From assembly GCA_002382665.1 (NCBI GenBank), contig DFZA01000007.1, positions 1-64,000 on the forward strand: a DNA stretch of 64,000 bases, in the 5' to 3' direction. Position 1 is the first letter of the stretch; every line of letters starts with the position of its first letter. The position numbers were made by a program, and so were the translations under genes. This stretch comes from Peptococcaceae bacterium UBA4068 (lineage in GTDB: Bacteria > Bacillota > Dehalobacteriia > UBA4068). The notes under the pieces were generated by a model. It did not search any database. It had not been told where the DNA came from and saw only the letters and a program-made list of their open reading frames with translations. Shown in pieces: positions 18,158-27,996 of this stretch.

Positions 18158-19954
18158 ATGACCTCAAAAATCCGCCTTTTAGACTCGCAGACTATTAATC
18201 AAATTGCAGCCGGCGAAGTTGTGGAACGTCCGTCATCCGTTGTAAAAGAACTGGTAGAAAACGCCATCGATGCTGGATCTACAAGAATCGAAGTCAAAGT
18301 ATCCGGCGAAAACAACGAAAGAATCCAAGTTGCCGATAACGGGTACGGTATTGTCGCGGAAGATTTGCTGAAAGCCATACAACGTCACGCCACAAGTAAA
18401 ATCAGCAGGGTAGAGGACTTACAAACTTTGGCTACTTTAGGATTTCGCGGTGAAGCTTTGCCCTCTATTGCCGCAGTAAGTTATCTAACCATTACTTCCA
18501 AGACTAACGATGCCGTTTGCGGTTACGCCATAACTATCAAAGACGGCGTCAGTAGCCTACCAACCGAAATCGGCGCTCCCAACGGTACTGTGGTAACTGT
18601 TGAGAGGCTTTTTTATAACACACCGGCGCGTAAAAAGTTTTTGAAGACGCCACGTTATGAGTTTGGTTTAATCAGCGATTTGATGAGTAAAATTATTCTT
18701 TCGCATCCGCAGATATCATTTACGCTCAAACATAACAACAACACAGTTCTTACCAACCCCAGCGGCAGTATTGAGCAGGCTTTTGCTAATATATACGGTC
18801 ACGATACTATTAAACAAATGATTACACTCGAATATACCGACGGTATTGTGATTCATGGTTTAATATCATTGCCTGCGCTTACCCGTGCAAACCGTAACGG
18901 TTATTGTTTTTTTGCCAACAATCGTTGGGTTAAAAGCAAAGAGCTATCGGCAGCAGTGGACCAGGCATATTATACGCTACTGCCCAAACACCGTTATCCG
19001 CTGATAGTACTTTTTATAGAGATTAACTCAAACTGCATCGATGTCAATGTTCATCCGGCTAAAACAGAAATAAAATTTAAAGACAACCAATTGATCCAGA
19101 ATGCTTTGACCTCCGCCATATCCACTGCCATGAACAAAAGAGAACAAATGGTACCGCATCTGGTCGGATTAAGAGAATTGCCTCCGGAATCAATTGGCGG
19201 TAAATCAGAAGTTTGGCACATGGAAGAAAATAAGAAGCCTATTAAACAAATCAAATACGATCAGCCTTTGATTAATAATCTATTTGCATCTAAGCTGATG
19301 GCACAAAATTCACAAGACCAGACATCAACTATCGTCTCCTCTGATAAAGCAGATCAACCGTTAAGCGGTAAGCAATTATTATACTCGTCTTTAAGCCTCT
19401 TAGGCCAAATCGAAGGAACATATATTATCGCCACCTCTGATGACGGCATTTATATAATTGACCAGCATGCCGCTCACGAACGAATACTATTTGAGCAAAT
19501 CCAAGCACAAGTTAATAACGTTGAGGGCAACAGTATCCAATTGGCTGTTCCTGTTAATTTTGAAGTTACTTATAAAGAAAAGCTGATGTTGATAGACGCA
19601 ATACTTGATCTTCGACAAATTGGATTTATCATTGAGCATTTTGGCAATAATAGTTTTGTTATCAGAGCTACGCCAACCTGGTATCAAGGAACTGCTCCCG
19701 AACAATTACTCATTGATATAATTGAAGAATTAAATCAAAAAAACATTAATCAGTTACGTCAAGAAGAAATAATGCTCGCAGCATGTAAAAAAGCTGTTAA
19801 AGCAAATCAATATCTTTCGAAACAGGATATTAATTCATTATTTTGTTCACTGGATAAGTGCCAAAATCCTTTTACCTGTCCACACGGACGACCACTAAGT
19901 ATTAAACTTACATATCAGGAAATTGAAAAAAAATTTTTGAGAAACAGTATTTGA
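18158..19954 (+). CDS. mutL: Mismatch repair endonuclease MutL
   Basis: 598 residues, starts 1 nt after mutS behind GGAGG. The N-terminal GHKL ATPase has IAAGEVVERPSSVVKELVENAIDAG, DNGYGI and GFRGEALPSIA. The C-terminal dimerisation domain carries DQHAAHERILFE (near 436) and ACKKAVKANQ plus CPHGRP, the metal-binding endonuclease motifs of MutL from bacteria that lack MutH. So this MutL is predicted to nick the newly made strand itself. It forms the repair pair with MutS. Confidence 0.96.
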   Translation: MTSKIRLLDSQTINQIAAGEVVERPSSVVKELVENAIDAGSTRIEVKVSGENNERIQVADNGYGIVAEDLLKAIQRHATSKISRVEDLQTLATLGFRGEALPSIAAVSYLTITSKTNDAVCGYAITIKDGVSSLPTEIGAPNGTVVTVERLFYNTPARKKFLKTPRYEFGLISDLMSKIILSHPQISFTLKHNNNTVLTNPSGSIEQAFANIYGHDTIKQMITLEYTDGIVIHGLISLPALTRANRNGYCFFANNRWVKSKELSAAVDQAYYTLLPKHRYPLIVLFIEINSNCIDVNVHPAKTEIKFKDNQLIQNALTSAISTAMNKREQMVPHLVGLRELPPESIGGKSEVWHMEENKKPIKQIKYDQPLINNLFASKLMAQNSQDQTSTIVSSDKADQPLSGKQLLYSSLSLLGQIEGTYIIATSDDGIYIIDQHAAHERILFEQIQAQVNNVEGNSIQLAVPVNFEVTYKEKLMLIDAILDLRQIGFIIEHFGNNSFVIRATPTWYQGTAPEQLLIDIIEELNQKNINQLRQEEIMLAACKKAVKANQYLSKQDINSLFCSLDKCQNPFTCPHGRPLSIKLTYQEIEKKFLRNSI

Positions 19955-20022
19955 ATATCACTGACTATCCTGTTTTGAGAAACACCTTTGGGATAGACAG
20001 TCATATTATATTATAAAGAGAT

Positions 20023-20994
20023 ATGGAAAAGCCTATGACGACAGCCAATAAACGAAAACTTGCGGTCATCCTTGGACCGACTGCCTGCGGGAAAACTGAG
20101 GTAGCTATCGAAATAGCTAAAAAAATCGGCGGGGAAATAATATCCGCAGACTCCATGCAGGTATACAGGGGATTCGATATCGGAACAGCGAAAATTAAAC
20201 CCATGGATGTGCAAAACGTTCACCATCATTTAATTGATATTGTTGATTATGATCAGCCTTATAGCGTCGCAGATTTTCAACAGCAAGCATTACAATTGAT
20301 ATCTGACATTAATCAACGAAATAAGCTGCCTATTATGGTTGGTGGCACCGGTTTGTATATCTCGTCCGTTATATCACCATATCGATTCGCTGAGAATTCT
20401 GGTTGTGATATACAATTCAGAGAGCAAAAACAAGCAGAATTCGTAAACAAAGGCGGGGAGTATCTGCACGAACAATTAATCAAAATTGATCCAGCAGCCG
20501 CCGCAAAAATACATCCGCATGATAGCCATCGATTAATCAGAGCCTTAGAAGTATATCACAATAATGGCATAGCCATTAGCAGCACTCATACCAAAAATAA
20601 TAATCATACCTGTGATTTTAAGCTGGCTATCGCCGGACTGACTATGGAAAGGTCAATGCTCAATCAGAAAATAGAACAAAGGGTAGATAAGATGATTGCC
20701 TCCGGCCTGGTCCAGGAAGTAGAAACTTTAATTGCCAACGGTGCAAGTTATACCTCTAACCCGATGCAAAGTATCGGTTACCGGCAAATCGGCGAGTATA
20801 TTCAAGGCAAAATCAGTCTCGAACAGGCAATTTGCGATATAAAAACAGCAACCAGGCGTTACGCGAAGCGCCAATACACCTGGTTTAAAAGAGACCCACG
20901 TATCAACTGGTTTGATTTAGGGCATTACCCGGGAATTAATGAACTGGCAGCGCAAATCGTAGTATGGATGCAGCGGGAACTGGAGGGGGAATAA
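20023..20994 (+). CDS. miaA: tRNA dimethylallyltransferase
   Basis: 323 residues from ATG 20023. A start four codons later (20035) has a better-spaced GGAAAAG site, so the true N-terminus could be either. MiaA prenylates adenosine-37 of tRNAs reading UNN codons. P-loop LGPTACGKTE is at about 17-26; ISADSMQVYRG, GGTGLYI and RRYAKRQYTWFKR near 285 are family motifs. Its product is later methylthiolated by MiaB, encoded at 23.9 kb. miaA-hfq is the standard arrangement. Confidence 0.95.
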   Translation: MEKPMTTANKRKLAVILGPTACGKTEVAIEIAKKIGGEIISADSMQVYRGFDIGTAKIKPMDVQNVHHHLIDIVDYDQPYSVADFQQQALQLISDINQRNKLPIMVGGTGLYISSVISPYRFAENSGCDIQFREQKQAEFVNKGGEYLHEQLIKIDPAAAAKIHPHDSHRLIRALEVYHNNGIAISSTHTKNNNHTCDFKLAIAGLTMERSMLNQKIEQRVDKMIASGLVQEVETLIANGASYTSNPMQSIGYRQIGEYIQGKISLEQAICDIKTATRRYAKRQYTWFKRDPRINWFDLGHYPGINELAAQIVVWMQRELEGE

Positions 20995-21000
20995 TAAAAA

Positions 21001-21255
21001 ATGAAACCCGCCAATCTTCAAGAACAATATTTAAATGCCATGCGCAGCAACAAATTACCAGCTACTTTTTTCTTAATTAACGGTTTTCAGATGAAAGGAA
21101 TTGTCATCGCTTTTGACCAATTTACAATCATTATTGACAGCGGCGGCGTTCAGGAACTAGTGTATAAACACGCAATCAGCACAATCATGCCGGTAAAACC
21201 AATCGATATTTCAACCTTAAACATATCGGCAGAAACTTCGGAAAATGTCCAATAG
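21001..21255 (+). CDS. hfq: RNA chaperone Hfq
   Basis: 84 residues, 6 nt after miaA with GGAGGGG upstream. The Sm1 block (LPATFFLINGFQMKG) and the Sm2 motif (VYKHAISTIMP, about 55-65) are clear. Hfq forms hexamers that bind sRNAs and A-rich or U-rich mRNA. The tail after the Sm core is short, as in other Firmicutes. An intrinsic terminator follows directly. Confidence 0.96.
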   Translation: MKPANLQEQYLNAMRSNKLPATFFLINGFQMKGIVIAFDQFTIIIDSGGVQELVYKHAISTIMPVKPIDISTLNISAETSENVQ

Positions 21256-21261
21256 CTTAAT

Positions 21262-21288
21262 AAAAACAGGGTTTATCCCTGTTTTTAT
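21262..21288 (+). terminator. Terminator after hfq
   Basis: AAAAACAGGG and CCCTGTTTTT form a near-perfect hairpin with a short TTTAT loop; the 3' arm supplies the U-tract. Confidence 0.85.
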
Positions 21289-21360
21289 ATGTCCTTGCAC
21301 ATCTAAATAAGTGGAGAATACTATAAAACAAATGTCTTTTGCATATAACGGAGCTTATCT

Positions 21361-22335
21361 ATGGAAATTAAAATCAATCTCCAGAGCAGGGAAGTTGCTA
21401 AATCGGTTGTTACTAGTTCTGCCATCGCTACTACCGCGCCGGTGCAAGAGATATTTTCTGATGAAATAAAAGATATTTTTACCGATATCAATAGTCTGAT
21501 CGGACTGACAAAAGTTAAAAGTGTAATTTATGAAATATATGCTTTTAAAGAAATCCAAAAAAAACGGCAAAAGGAACAACTAAAAACTTTGCCCACAGTT
21601 TTACATGCTATTTTTCGTGGCAATCCCGGTAGCGGTAAAACTACCGTCGCACGTCTGCTCGGTTCGCTATATAAAGAAATGGGCGTAATTTCCAAGGGGC
21701 ATCTGATAGAAGTTGAACGTGCCGATCTGGTAGGTGAATATATTGGTCACACGGCACAAAAAACCAGAGAGAATTTAAAAAAAGCTCAAGGTGGCGTGTT
21801 ATTCATTGATGAAGCCTATTCGTTATGCCGTGGCGGCGAAAAAGATTTCGGCAGAGAAGCTATAGACGCGTTGGTTAAAGCCATGGAAGACCGCAAAAAC
21901 GACTTTGTGCTGATTTTGGCGGGATACCCCAAAGAAATGGAAATGTTCTTGCGTAGCAATCCCGGTCTTAGTTCACGTTTTCCGCTGCATATTGATTTTC
22001 CTGATTATAGTATTGACGAATTGATTGCCATAGCCGAAGTTATGTATAAGGAACATCAATATAGCCCCGATTTCTCTGCTTTTGATGAATTAAAGCAATT
22101 CCTTTTGCACACCAATAATGCAAGCTATACAACTCAGGGCAACGCTAGAACAATCCGCAATCTGGTAGAATCATCACTGCGAGCACAGGCAACCAGACTG
22201 ATTAACTACCCAAATCCTAGCAGTGCTGATCTGCAGCAGATAATGCCCAACGATATCCGTTATGCCATCAAACAATTACCGCCGGTATCTACAAACAAAA
22301 ATAAAGACCTTTCATCACTTTATCCATTAACATAG
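21361..22335 (+). CDS. spoVK: SpoVK/CbbX-like AAA+ ATPase
   Basis: 324 residues. The sequence from about 35 onward is the compact CbbX-type AAA+ module: LIGLTKVKSVIYEIYAF, Walker A RGNPGSGKTT (about 86-95), VERADLVGEYIGHTAQKT, Walker B GGVLFIDEAYSL and the arginine-finger region NPGLSSRFP. SpoVK is needed for spore maturation in Bacillus. The order hfq-spoVK-ynbB also occurs in Bacillus, supporting orthology, although the CbbX family has many non-sporulation members. It has its own spacing after the hfq terminator. Confidence 0.85.
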   Translation: MEIKINLQSREVAKSVVTSSAIATTAPVQEIFSDEIKDIFTDINSLIGLTKVKSVIYEIYAFKEIQKKRQKEQLKTLPTVLHAIFRGNPGSGKTTVARLLGSLYKEMGVISKGHLIEVERADLVGEYIGHTAQKTRENLKKAQGGVLFIDEAYSLCRGGEKDFGREAIDALVKAMEDRKNDFVLILAGYPKEMEMFLRSNPGLSSRFPLHIDFPDYSIDELIAIAEVMYKEHQYSPDFSAFDELKQFLLHTNNASYTTQGNARTIRNLVESSLRAQATRLINYPNPSSADLQQIMPNDIRYAIKQLPPVSTNKNKDLSSLYPLT

Positions 22336-22408
22336 CAGGAAAATCGTATCAATAGTGCAATAAATATAATTCGACGTTTTTATCTTTTTTCTAAGGAGAT
22401 TATTGTAA

Positions 22409-23635
22409 ATGGAAAATGTTATTAAGGCTGCATCTTTAGATATGGAAGAATTTGTACAAGCTTATGCGCCTACTGTTGAAAAAAACACCATAAGGGTATT
22501 AAATACTATGCGAAAACAAAGGCTTTGCAGCCAACATTTTCCTCACGGTAGCGGCTATGGTTATAATGATCTCGGCAGAGATAAATTAGAAGATGTATAC
22601 GCTGATGTATTCGGCGTGGAAGCAGCGTTAATGCGCCAACAGATTGTCTCTGGTACGCATGCGATTTCACTTGCCTTGTTTGGTAATTTATTGCCTGGTG
22701 ATGAACTTTTAACTTTGGGACAACCTTACGATACGTTGCAATCCGTAATCGGTGCCAGTCGTATTACGCCTGGTTGTATGTTAGAGATGGGAATTAAGTA
22801 CAGAAATTTTGACATTGATTTTGACACACCTAATCTTAGCGAAATTGTAGACGCTGTTCATACAGATACTAAAATTGTCGCACTGCAACGTTCGCGTGGT
22901 TATAGCAGCCGTAATTCGATGACCGTTGCACAAATTACTGCTATTAAAGACGCCATTAAAAAGGTATACCCCCAGGTAATCATTTTTGTCGATAATTGCT
23001 ATGGAGAAATGGTCGAAACAGCAGAACCTACGCATTACGGCATTGATTTGATGGCCGGTTCATTGATAAAAAACCCTGGCGCCGGTTTAACGCCGTCGGG
23101 CGGATATATTGTTGGTAAAAGTGAATACGTGGAACGCGCTGCCAGTCGTCTTACTTTCCCCGGGGCGGGTAGGGAAGTGGGGGCATCGCTTATTGATAAC
23201 GGCCTCTATTTTCAGGCCTTATTTCTCTCACCTACTATAGTCGCTGAAGCATTGGCAGGTGCAATTTTTACTGCTTCATTATTAAAAAGAATTGGGTTTT
23301 CTGTAAGCCCCGGTCCAAATCAAAACCGCACAGATATAATTCAAGCAGTTAAAATGACTAATGCTCAACAACTTATTGCTTTTTGTCAAGGTATACAGAA
23401 GTATTCACCAGTCGATTCCTTTGTATCGCCTGAACCATGGCCAATGCCCGGCTATGATAATGATATTATTATGGCGGCAGGCGGATTTGTGCAAGGTTCC
23501 TCAATAGAGTTATCTGCCGACGCACCGATTCGCGAACCTTATCTGTTGTTCATTCAGGGCGGTCTGTCGCGCTTTCATACTAAATATGCAGTAACTCAAA
23601 CCGTATTAGATATGAAAATGCAAGGATTACTTTAA
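22409..23635 (+). CDS. PLP-dependent methionine gamma-lyase family protein (YnbB-like)
   Basis: 408 residues with AAGGAG upstream of the ATG. A fold-type I PLP enzyme of the 'aluminium resistance protein' group. The sequence shows FPHGSGYGYNDLGRDKLE near 45, the cofactor-contact region VSGTHAISLALFGNLLPGD near 75, IFVDNCYGE and the Schiff-base Lys in GSLIKNPGAGLTPSGGY (K about 221). The physiological substrate is unknown; a Cys/Met-type C-S lyase activity is inferred from the family. Next to a SpoVK-like gene as in Bacillus. Confidence 0.88.
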   Translation: MENVIKAASLDMEEFVQAYAPTVEKNTIRVLNTMRKQRLCSQHFPHGSGYGYNDLGRDKLEDVYADVFGVEAALMRQQIVSGTHAISLALFGNLLPGDELLTLGQPYDTLQSVIGASRITPGCMLEMGIKYRNFDIDFDTPNLSEIVDAVHTDTKIVALQRSRGYSSRNSMTVAQITAIKDAIKKVYPQVIIFVDNCYGEMVETAEPTHYGIDLMAGSLIKNPGAGLTPSGGYIVGKSEYVERAASRLTFPGAGREVGASLIDNGLYFQALFLSPTIVAEALAGAIFTASLLKRIGFSVSPGPNQNRTDIIQAVKMTNAQQLIAFCQGIQKYSPVDSFVSPEPWPMPGYDNDIIMAAGGFVQGSSIELSADAPIREPYLLFIQGGLSRFHTKYAVTQTVLDMKMQGLL

Positions 23636-23798
23636 TCCGAGATATTCCGAGATATATTATAAAAAAGAGAAGCGCTGTCTTCATATGCTTATGGATTGCG
23701 CATACATGAAATATATCTCTAGGTTTACATAATATTTATTATCGGAAGTTATGCCGAATATGGGTTTAACAATCTTTTTTAATTTTATATATTACAAA

Positions 23799-23829
23799 AA
23801 TCAAGAACCGAAAAATTCGGTTCTTGATT
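23799..23829. terminator. Bidirectional terminator between ynbB-like gene and miaB
   Basis: AATCAAGAACCGAA and TTCGGTTCTTGATT form a perfect 14-bp stem with an AAA loop between two convergent genes. Confidence 0.85.
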
Positions 23830-23852
23830 CGTTATCAATCTATTAAAATTAT

Positions 23853-25181
23853 TTACTTATCTTTTGAAACTTTACCATATAAATTCCAAGTTTTGGCTTC
23901 TGTTATTTTGACATCAATAATATCGCCAGGTTTTAGATCGTTTACCATTTGAAATATAACTATCTTGTTTCCATCGCTGCGGCCTTGAGCTACGTTCGGA
24001 TTATTTTTGCTTGGCCCTTCATACAATATGGGATATATTTTCCCAATCATTTGTTGGTTCAATTTGAGGCTGATTTGATTCTGTAGCTCCATGAGTCTTT
24101 GCAGTCTTTGTTTTTTTATCTTCTCTTCAATCTGATTATCCATAGATGCTGCCGGTGTGCCTTTACGTGGCGAATATATAAATGTGTATGCGGCATCAAA
24201 CTGACATTTCCTGACCATTGTCAAACAGTCCTCAAAATCGCTTTCAGATTCACCGGGGAAACCAACAAGCATATCGGTGGTTATTACCGCATCGGCACAT
24301 TTGGAGCGGATATACGAGAGCAAATCATAATAATAATCACTACTATATCCTCTATTCATCAATTTTAATATTCTATCACTACCTGATTGGAGCGGCAGAT
24401 GAAAATGATGGCAAATATGCTCACTGTTATTGATAGCATCTACTAATTTGCGACTAAAATCACGCGGATGAGAAGTCATATAGCGAATACGCTCAATTTC
24501 GGGGATAGCGTCTACTTGTTGCAGTAATTGACTGAAATCTAAATCAACTCCAAGATCATGTCCGAATGAATTAACATTTTGTCCCAATAACATGATCTCT
24601 TTGCAGCCTTTTTTCTTAAGAGAGATGATTTCCGAAAGAATATCCTCCGGATTACGGCTCTTTTCCCTACCCCGAACGTAGGGTACTATGCAATAACTGC
24701 AAAAATTATTGCAGCCATGAATAATGTTTACAGACGCTTTGTAATTGCCAAAAGCTTTTGTACCTATGTCATATCCGCATTCCTCACGCGGTTTTTCGCT
24801 TATGTCAATTAGTTGCTGGCGCCTGAAATCGGCCTGCTCAATTAATCTCGGGATGTTAAGATTGGAAAAGGTGCCGCAGATAATATCTACATGCGGCAGC
24901 TGCTTAGCTAATAATGCTTGATCTTTCTGCTCCTGAATCATGCAACCACAGACCGCTATAATAATTTCGGGATTTGACTTCTTTAGCGGTTTGAGAGAAT
25001 TAATCAAGCCCCAGGCTTTATTTTCGGCAGTTTGCCTGACACAACAGGTATTGACAATGATTATATCGGCGTCTGATATCTGATCGGTTGACTGATGACC
25101 GTATTGCTCGAGACCGGCTGCAATCAGCATCGAATCGTTGTCATTCATCTGACATCCGAATGTAGCTAAATAGTATTTCAT
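23853..25181 (-). CDS. miaB: tRNA-2-methylthio-N6-dimethylallyladenosine synthase
   Basis: 442 residues, ATG behind AGAAGG. MiaB is a radical-SAM methylthiotransferase acting on i6A-37, the product of MiaA. The N-terminal UPF0004 domain supplies three Cys (FGCQMN, NTCCVRQTA, CGCMIQ). The radical-SAM motif CNNFCSYCIVPYVRG lies at about 157-171, and a TRAM domain is at the C-terminus (about 375-440). The start overlaps the recJ stop by 4 nt, so recJ and miaB are coupled. Confidence 0.96.
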   Translation of the reverse strand: MKYYLATFGCQMNDNDSMLIAAGLEQYGHQSTDQISDADIIIVNTCCVRQTAENKAWGLINSLKPLKKSNPEIIIAVCGCMIQEQKDQALLAKQLPHVDIICGTFSNLNIPRLIEQADFRRQQLIDISEKPREECGYDIGTKAFGNYKASVNIIHGCNNFCSYCIVPYVRGREKSRNPEDILSEIISLKKKGCKEIMLLGQNVNSFGHDLGVDLDFSQLLQQVDAIPEIERIRYMTSHPRDFSRKLVDAINNSEHICHHFHLPLQSGSDRILKLMNRGYSSDYYYDLLSYIRSKCADAVITTDMLVGFPGESESDFEDCLTMVRKCQFDAAYTFIYSPRKGTPAASMDNQIEEKIKKQRLQRLMELQNQISLKLNQQMIGKIYPILYEGPSKNNPNVAQGRSDGNKIVIFQMVNDLKPGDIIDVKITEAKTWNLYGKVSKDK

Positions 25182-26971
25182 CTTAGGGATCCTTCTTTGT
25201 TAATGGCTGAAGCACGGAAATCTATTACTTGTAATTGTAAATGCTCAGTATCATTATATTGGTTAGTACCGATACTGTATATCATGTCCAAAGCGATCGG
25301 CTGCCCTTTTCCGCTCAGCATATTCTGCCAGGCATGTTCGCCCCAGGTATTCTTGATTAATTCTTCGATCCTTAAGCGGGCATTAAAAATAACTGCCACT
25401 ACCGATTGCTTATAATAATTGCTGCGGCAAATTAAACGCACTACTTGCTGTTCTTTGCCCAACAGCTTGATCTTTACAACCTGAACATCTTTATCGGCAA
25501 AATATATAGATGAATTACCATTGCCGTGTGGTTCAAAGATGCGTAACCTCTTTGCCAAAGTTAATGTCGTTTCACTAACTGGAAACTGCTTATCAATGCG
25601 TAAAATAGAAGTCATTTGCTGCAAATCCATTTCACATTCGTCATTAAGCTGCCGGCGCAATAAAGCCACGTTTTGCGGATAGATACTTAATCCGGCAGCC
25701 ATCGGGTGACCACCGAAACTCACCAGTAAATCCCGGCATTTGTTTAGACCCGCGCAAATATTATACCCCTCAATAGATCTGCATGATCCCCGTAATACTT
25801 CTTTGTTGCCGGCACAGACAACAACAGGGTGTCCATATTTTTCCTTCAATTTTCCGGCAATAATTCCTGCTACGCTCTCATGTGCATCCGGGCAATGGAT
25901 GACAATGACTTTATCTTTTTCCATATTGCTTTCTATAATCTGGGCGATCGCTGTCTGAAAACCTTCTTCAGTTAGCTTCTTACGTGTATTATTTAATGCA
26001 ACCAAATAATAAGCTAACTCTCTGGCTCGTGACTCGTTATCACAAAGCAGCAATTCCACTGCCGAATATGCAGTACCTAAACGGCCGGAAGCATTAATAC
26101 AGGGACCGATTATATACGCTATATGATATACACCCAATTTTTTGCCCTCTAAACCAACAGCGTTAAGTAATGCTTTTAATCCAACATTTTTTGCTTCAGA
26201 AAGTTGCGATAATCCTTTCTTTACTATGATCCGGTTTTCACCGGTTAATTCAACTAAATCGGTAATCGTCGCTATTGTGACAAAGGGCAATAATTCCACG
26301 CCTAAAGGTTGCCAATCTTTACCTATTCCCTGATAAAGAGCTTCGGCAAATCTATAACAGACCGCAGCCGCACAGTACATTTTGAACGGATAATTGCAAT
26401 CCAGGCGTTTAGGATCAACCACGGCGGCTGCCGGCGGTAAGATCATTTCATCGCTGTTATCGCTATATTGTAAGTCATGATGATCGAGCACAACGCATTG
26501 CATGCCTAGCTCATTGGCATATGCAATCTGATTGATTGCAGATATACCGTTATCACAAGCAATCAGCAATTCTGCTCCTTGATTGCGCAAATTAAAAATC
26601 GCATCATTGTTTAAGCCATACCCCTCGCCGTCACGCTCCGGAATATAATAAATACTCCTGCCACCTAAGGAGAGTATTGTCTTATGTAATATAACAGTAC
26701 TCGTAATGCCATCCGCATCATAATCGCCAAATATGGCAATTAATTTGCCGTCTGCGATCGCAGTCGCAACAATAGCTACTGACTTATCCATATCCGCAAG
26801 TAGCATTGGCGAAGCTAAATCATAACGATCAGCATACAAAAACTGCTCAATATCGTTCTTATGACTATATCCCCGTATTGCAAGAATATGAGCTATCAAA
26901 GAATCGATACCAGATTCTGAGACAATTTGCTCTATATTTGCACATGTTTGTTTAATCATCCAGGTGGCCAC
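25178..26971 (-). CDS. recJ: Single-stranded-DNA exonuclease RecJ
   Basis: 597 residues, GTG start 7 nt after AAGGAG. RecJ degrades 5'-ended ssDNA in recombination and mismatch repair. The DHH phosphoesterase motifs are present: FGDYDADGIT (about 81-90), VVLDHHD (about 155) and the DHHA1 region FGGHPMAAG (about 430). A C-terminal OB-like domain follows. Slightly longer than the Gram-negative core enzyme, as is usual in Firmicutes. Downstream of secF after a terminator-like hairpin. Confidence 0.95.
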   Translation of the reverse strand: MATWMIKQTCANIEQIVSESGIDSLIAHILAIRGYSHKNDIEQFLYADRYDLASPMLLADMDKSVAIVATAIADGKLIAIFGDYDADGITSTVILHKTILSLGGRSIYYIPERDGEGYGLNNDAIFNLRNQGAELLIACDNGISAINQIAYANELGMQCVVLDHHDLQYSDNSDEMILPPAAAVVDPKRLDCNYPFKMYCAAAVCYRFAEALYQGIGKDWQPLGVELLPFVTIATITDLVELTGENRIIVKKGLSQLSEAKNVGLKALLNAVGLEGKKLGVYHIAYIIGPCINASGRLGTAYSAVELLLCDNESRARELAYYLVALNNTRKKLTEEGFQTAIAQIIESNMEKDKVIVIHCPDAHESVAGIIAGKLKEKYGHPVVVCAGNKEVLRGSCRSIEGYNICAGLNKCRDLLVSFGGHPMAAGLSIYPQNVALLRRQLNDECEMDLQQMTSILRIDKQFPVSETTLTLAKRLRIFEPHGNGNSSIYFADKDVQVVKIKLLGKEQQVVRLICRSNYYKQSVVAVIFNARLRIEELIKNTWGEHAWQNMLSGKGQPIALDMIYSIGTNQYNDTEHLQLQVIDFRASAINKEGSLR

Positions 26972-27006
26972 TATATACTCCTTGCCAAATATATGTATAG
27001 TTTAAA

Positions 27007-27038
27007 TACCCCCTCAGCGTTATTAAACTGAGGGGGTA
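27007..27038 (-). terminator. Terminator between secF and recJ
   Basis: TACCCCCTCAG pairs perfectly with CTGAGGGGGTA around a 10-nt loop. Read leftward it is followed only by TTTAAAC, a short T-tract, so termination may be partial. Confidence 0.65.
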
Positions 27039-27048
27039 AAATTACTGT

Positions 27049-27996
27049 TTATTTGCTGGTTGCAACTTTATTCTTCTTTGTTAAATTCGGATTACTGTCA
27101 ACCTTAGTAGAAGCTTTACCTGTAACATGTTTTTTATCGCCAAATTTCTTTGTTAAATCAGTAACAATCGGGCCGACAAGAAATACCGAGGAGAAGAACC
27201 CGGCAATTATACCAATTGTTAATGCCAGTACAAAGATTCTTGTTGTTTCGCCTCCCAAAAACAGCAAGCAGAGCAAAAGAACTAATATCGCAACAATAGT
27301 ATTGATTGTCCTCGTCAATGTCTGATTAATGCTGGTATTTACTAATTCACCGAATTCCATCTTAGCTTTGAACCGTGAATTTTCTCTAATCCTGTCAAAA
27401 ATAACGATTGTATTATTAATCGAATAACCTATAATTGTCAGAACTGCAGCTATAAAGGAACTATCAACATTTATTTTAAAGAGAGCGAAGATTGTAACCA
27501 TAATAAAAACGTCATGAATAAGTGCAATAATCGCACCTATCGCAAAATTAAATCGGAAACGAATAGTAATGTAGATCAGCATCAACACGGCGGCAACAAG
27601 CAAGGCCCATTTGGCATTATTAAGCATATGAGCACCAATCACGGGGCCAATCATTTCATTACGTAAAACCTGATATTTGCCAAGCGTATCTAACTTTTCT
27701 AATAAAGCTATATTCTGTTCGTCTGTCATTTGCGATGTACGAATCGAGAATTGATTATTATCGCCTTGTTGAATAGTTGGCGGTTGTTCAACATTGGCTG
27801 TAACAAGATCACGTACATCTTCAAGCGAAACGTCTTTACTGTACTGCACCTGCAAAATTGTACCGCCGGTAAAATCTATACCAAGATTTAATCCGTTAAC
27901 AACTAAGCTGATTACTCCGACAATAATTACTGCTATGGCTATTGAATACCAGATCTTCTTTTTGCCCATGAAGTTAAAATTGAATCTTTGCTTCAT
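27049..27996 (-). CDS. secF: Protein translocase subunit SecF
   Basis: 315 residues, starting directly at the secD stop. An integral membrane protein with six predicted helices: one near 15-33, a periplasmic-side domain with GIDFTGGTILQVQ (about 37-49), then a cluster from about 130 to 285 containing the RND-type motifs GYSINNTIVIFDRIRE and LTRTINTIVAIL. With SecD it uses the ion gradient to assist late stages of Sec export. The C-terminus is a basic tail. Confidence 0.95.
   Translation of the reverse strand: MKQRFNFNFMGKKKIWYSIAIAVIIVGVISLVVNGLNLGIDFTGGTILQVQYSKDVSLEDVRDLVTANVEQPPTIQQGDNNQFSIRTSQMTDEQNIALLEKLDTLGKYQVLRNEMIGPVIGAHMLNNAKWALLVAAVLMLIYITIRFRFNFAIGAIIALIHDVFIMVTIFALFKINVDSSFIAAVLTIIGYSINNTIVIFDRIRENSRFKAKMEFGELVNTSINQTLTRTINTIVAILVLLLCLLFLGGETTRIFVLALTIGIIAGFFSSVFLVGPIVTDLTKKFGDKKHVTGKASTKVDSNPNLTKKNKVATSK

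Noticed and set aside
19957..20000. Terminator between mutL and miaA
   Set aside because: TGACT/AGTCA and TATCC/GGATA arms can pair but there is a 3-nt bulge, a long loop and no T-tract, so I did not call it.
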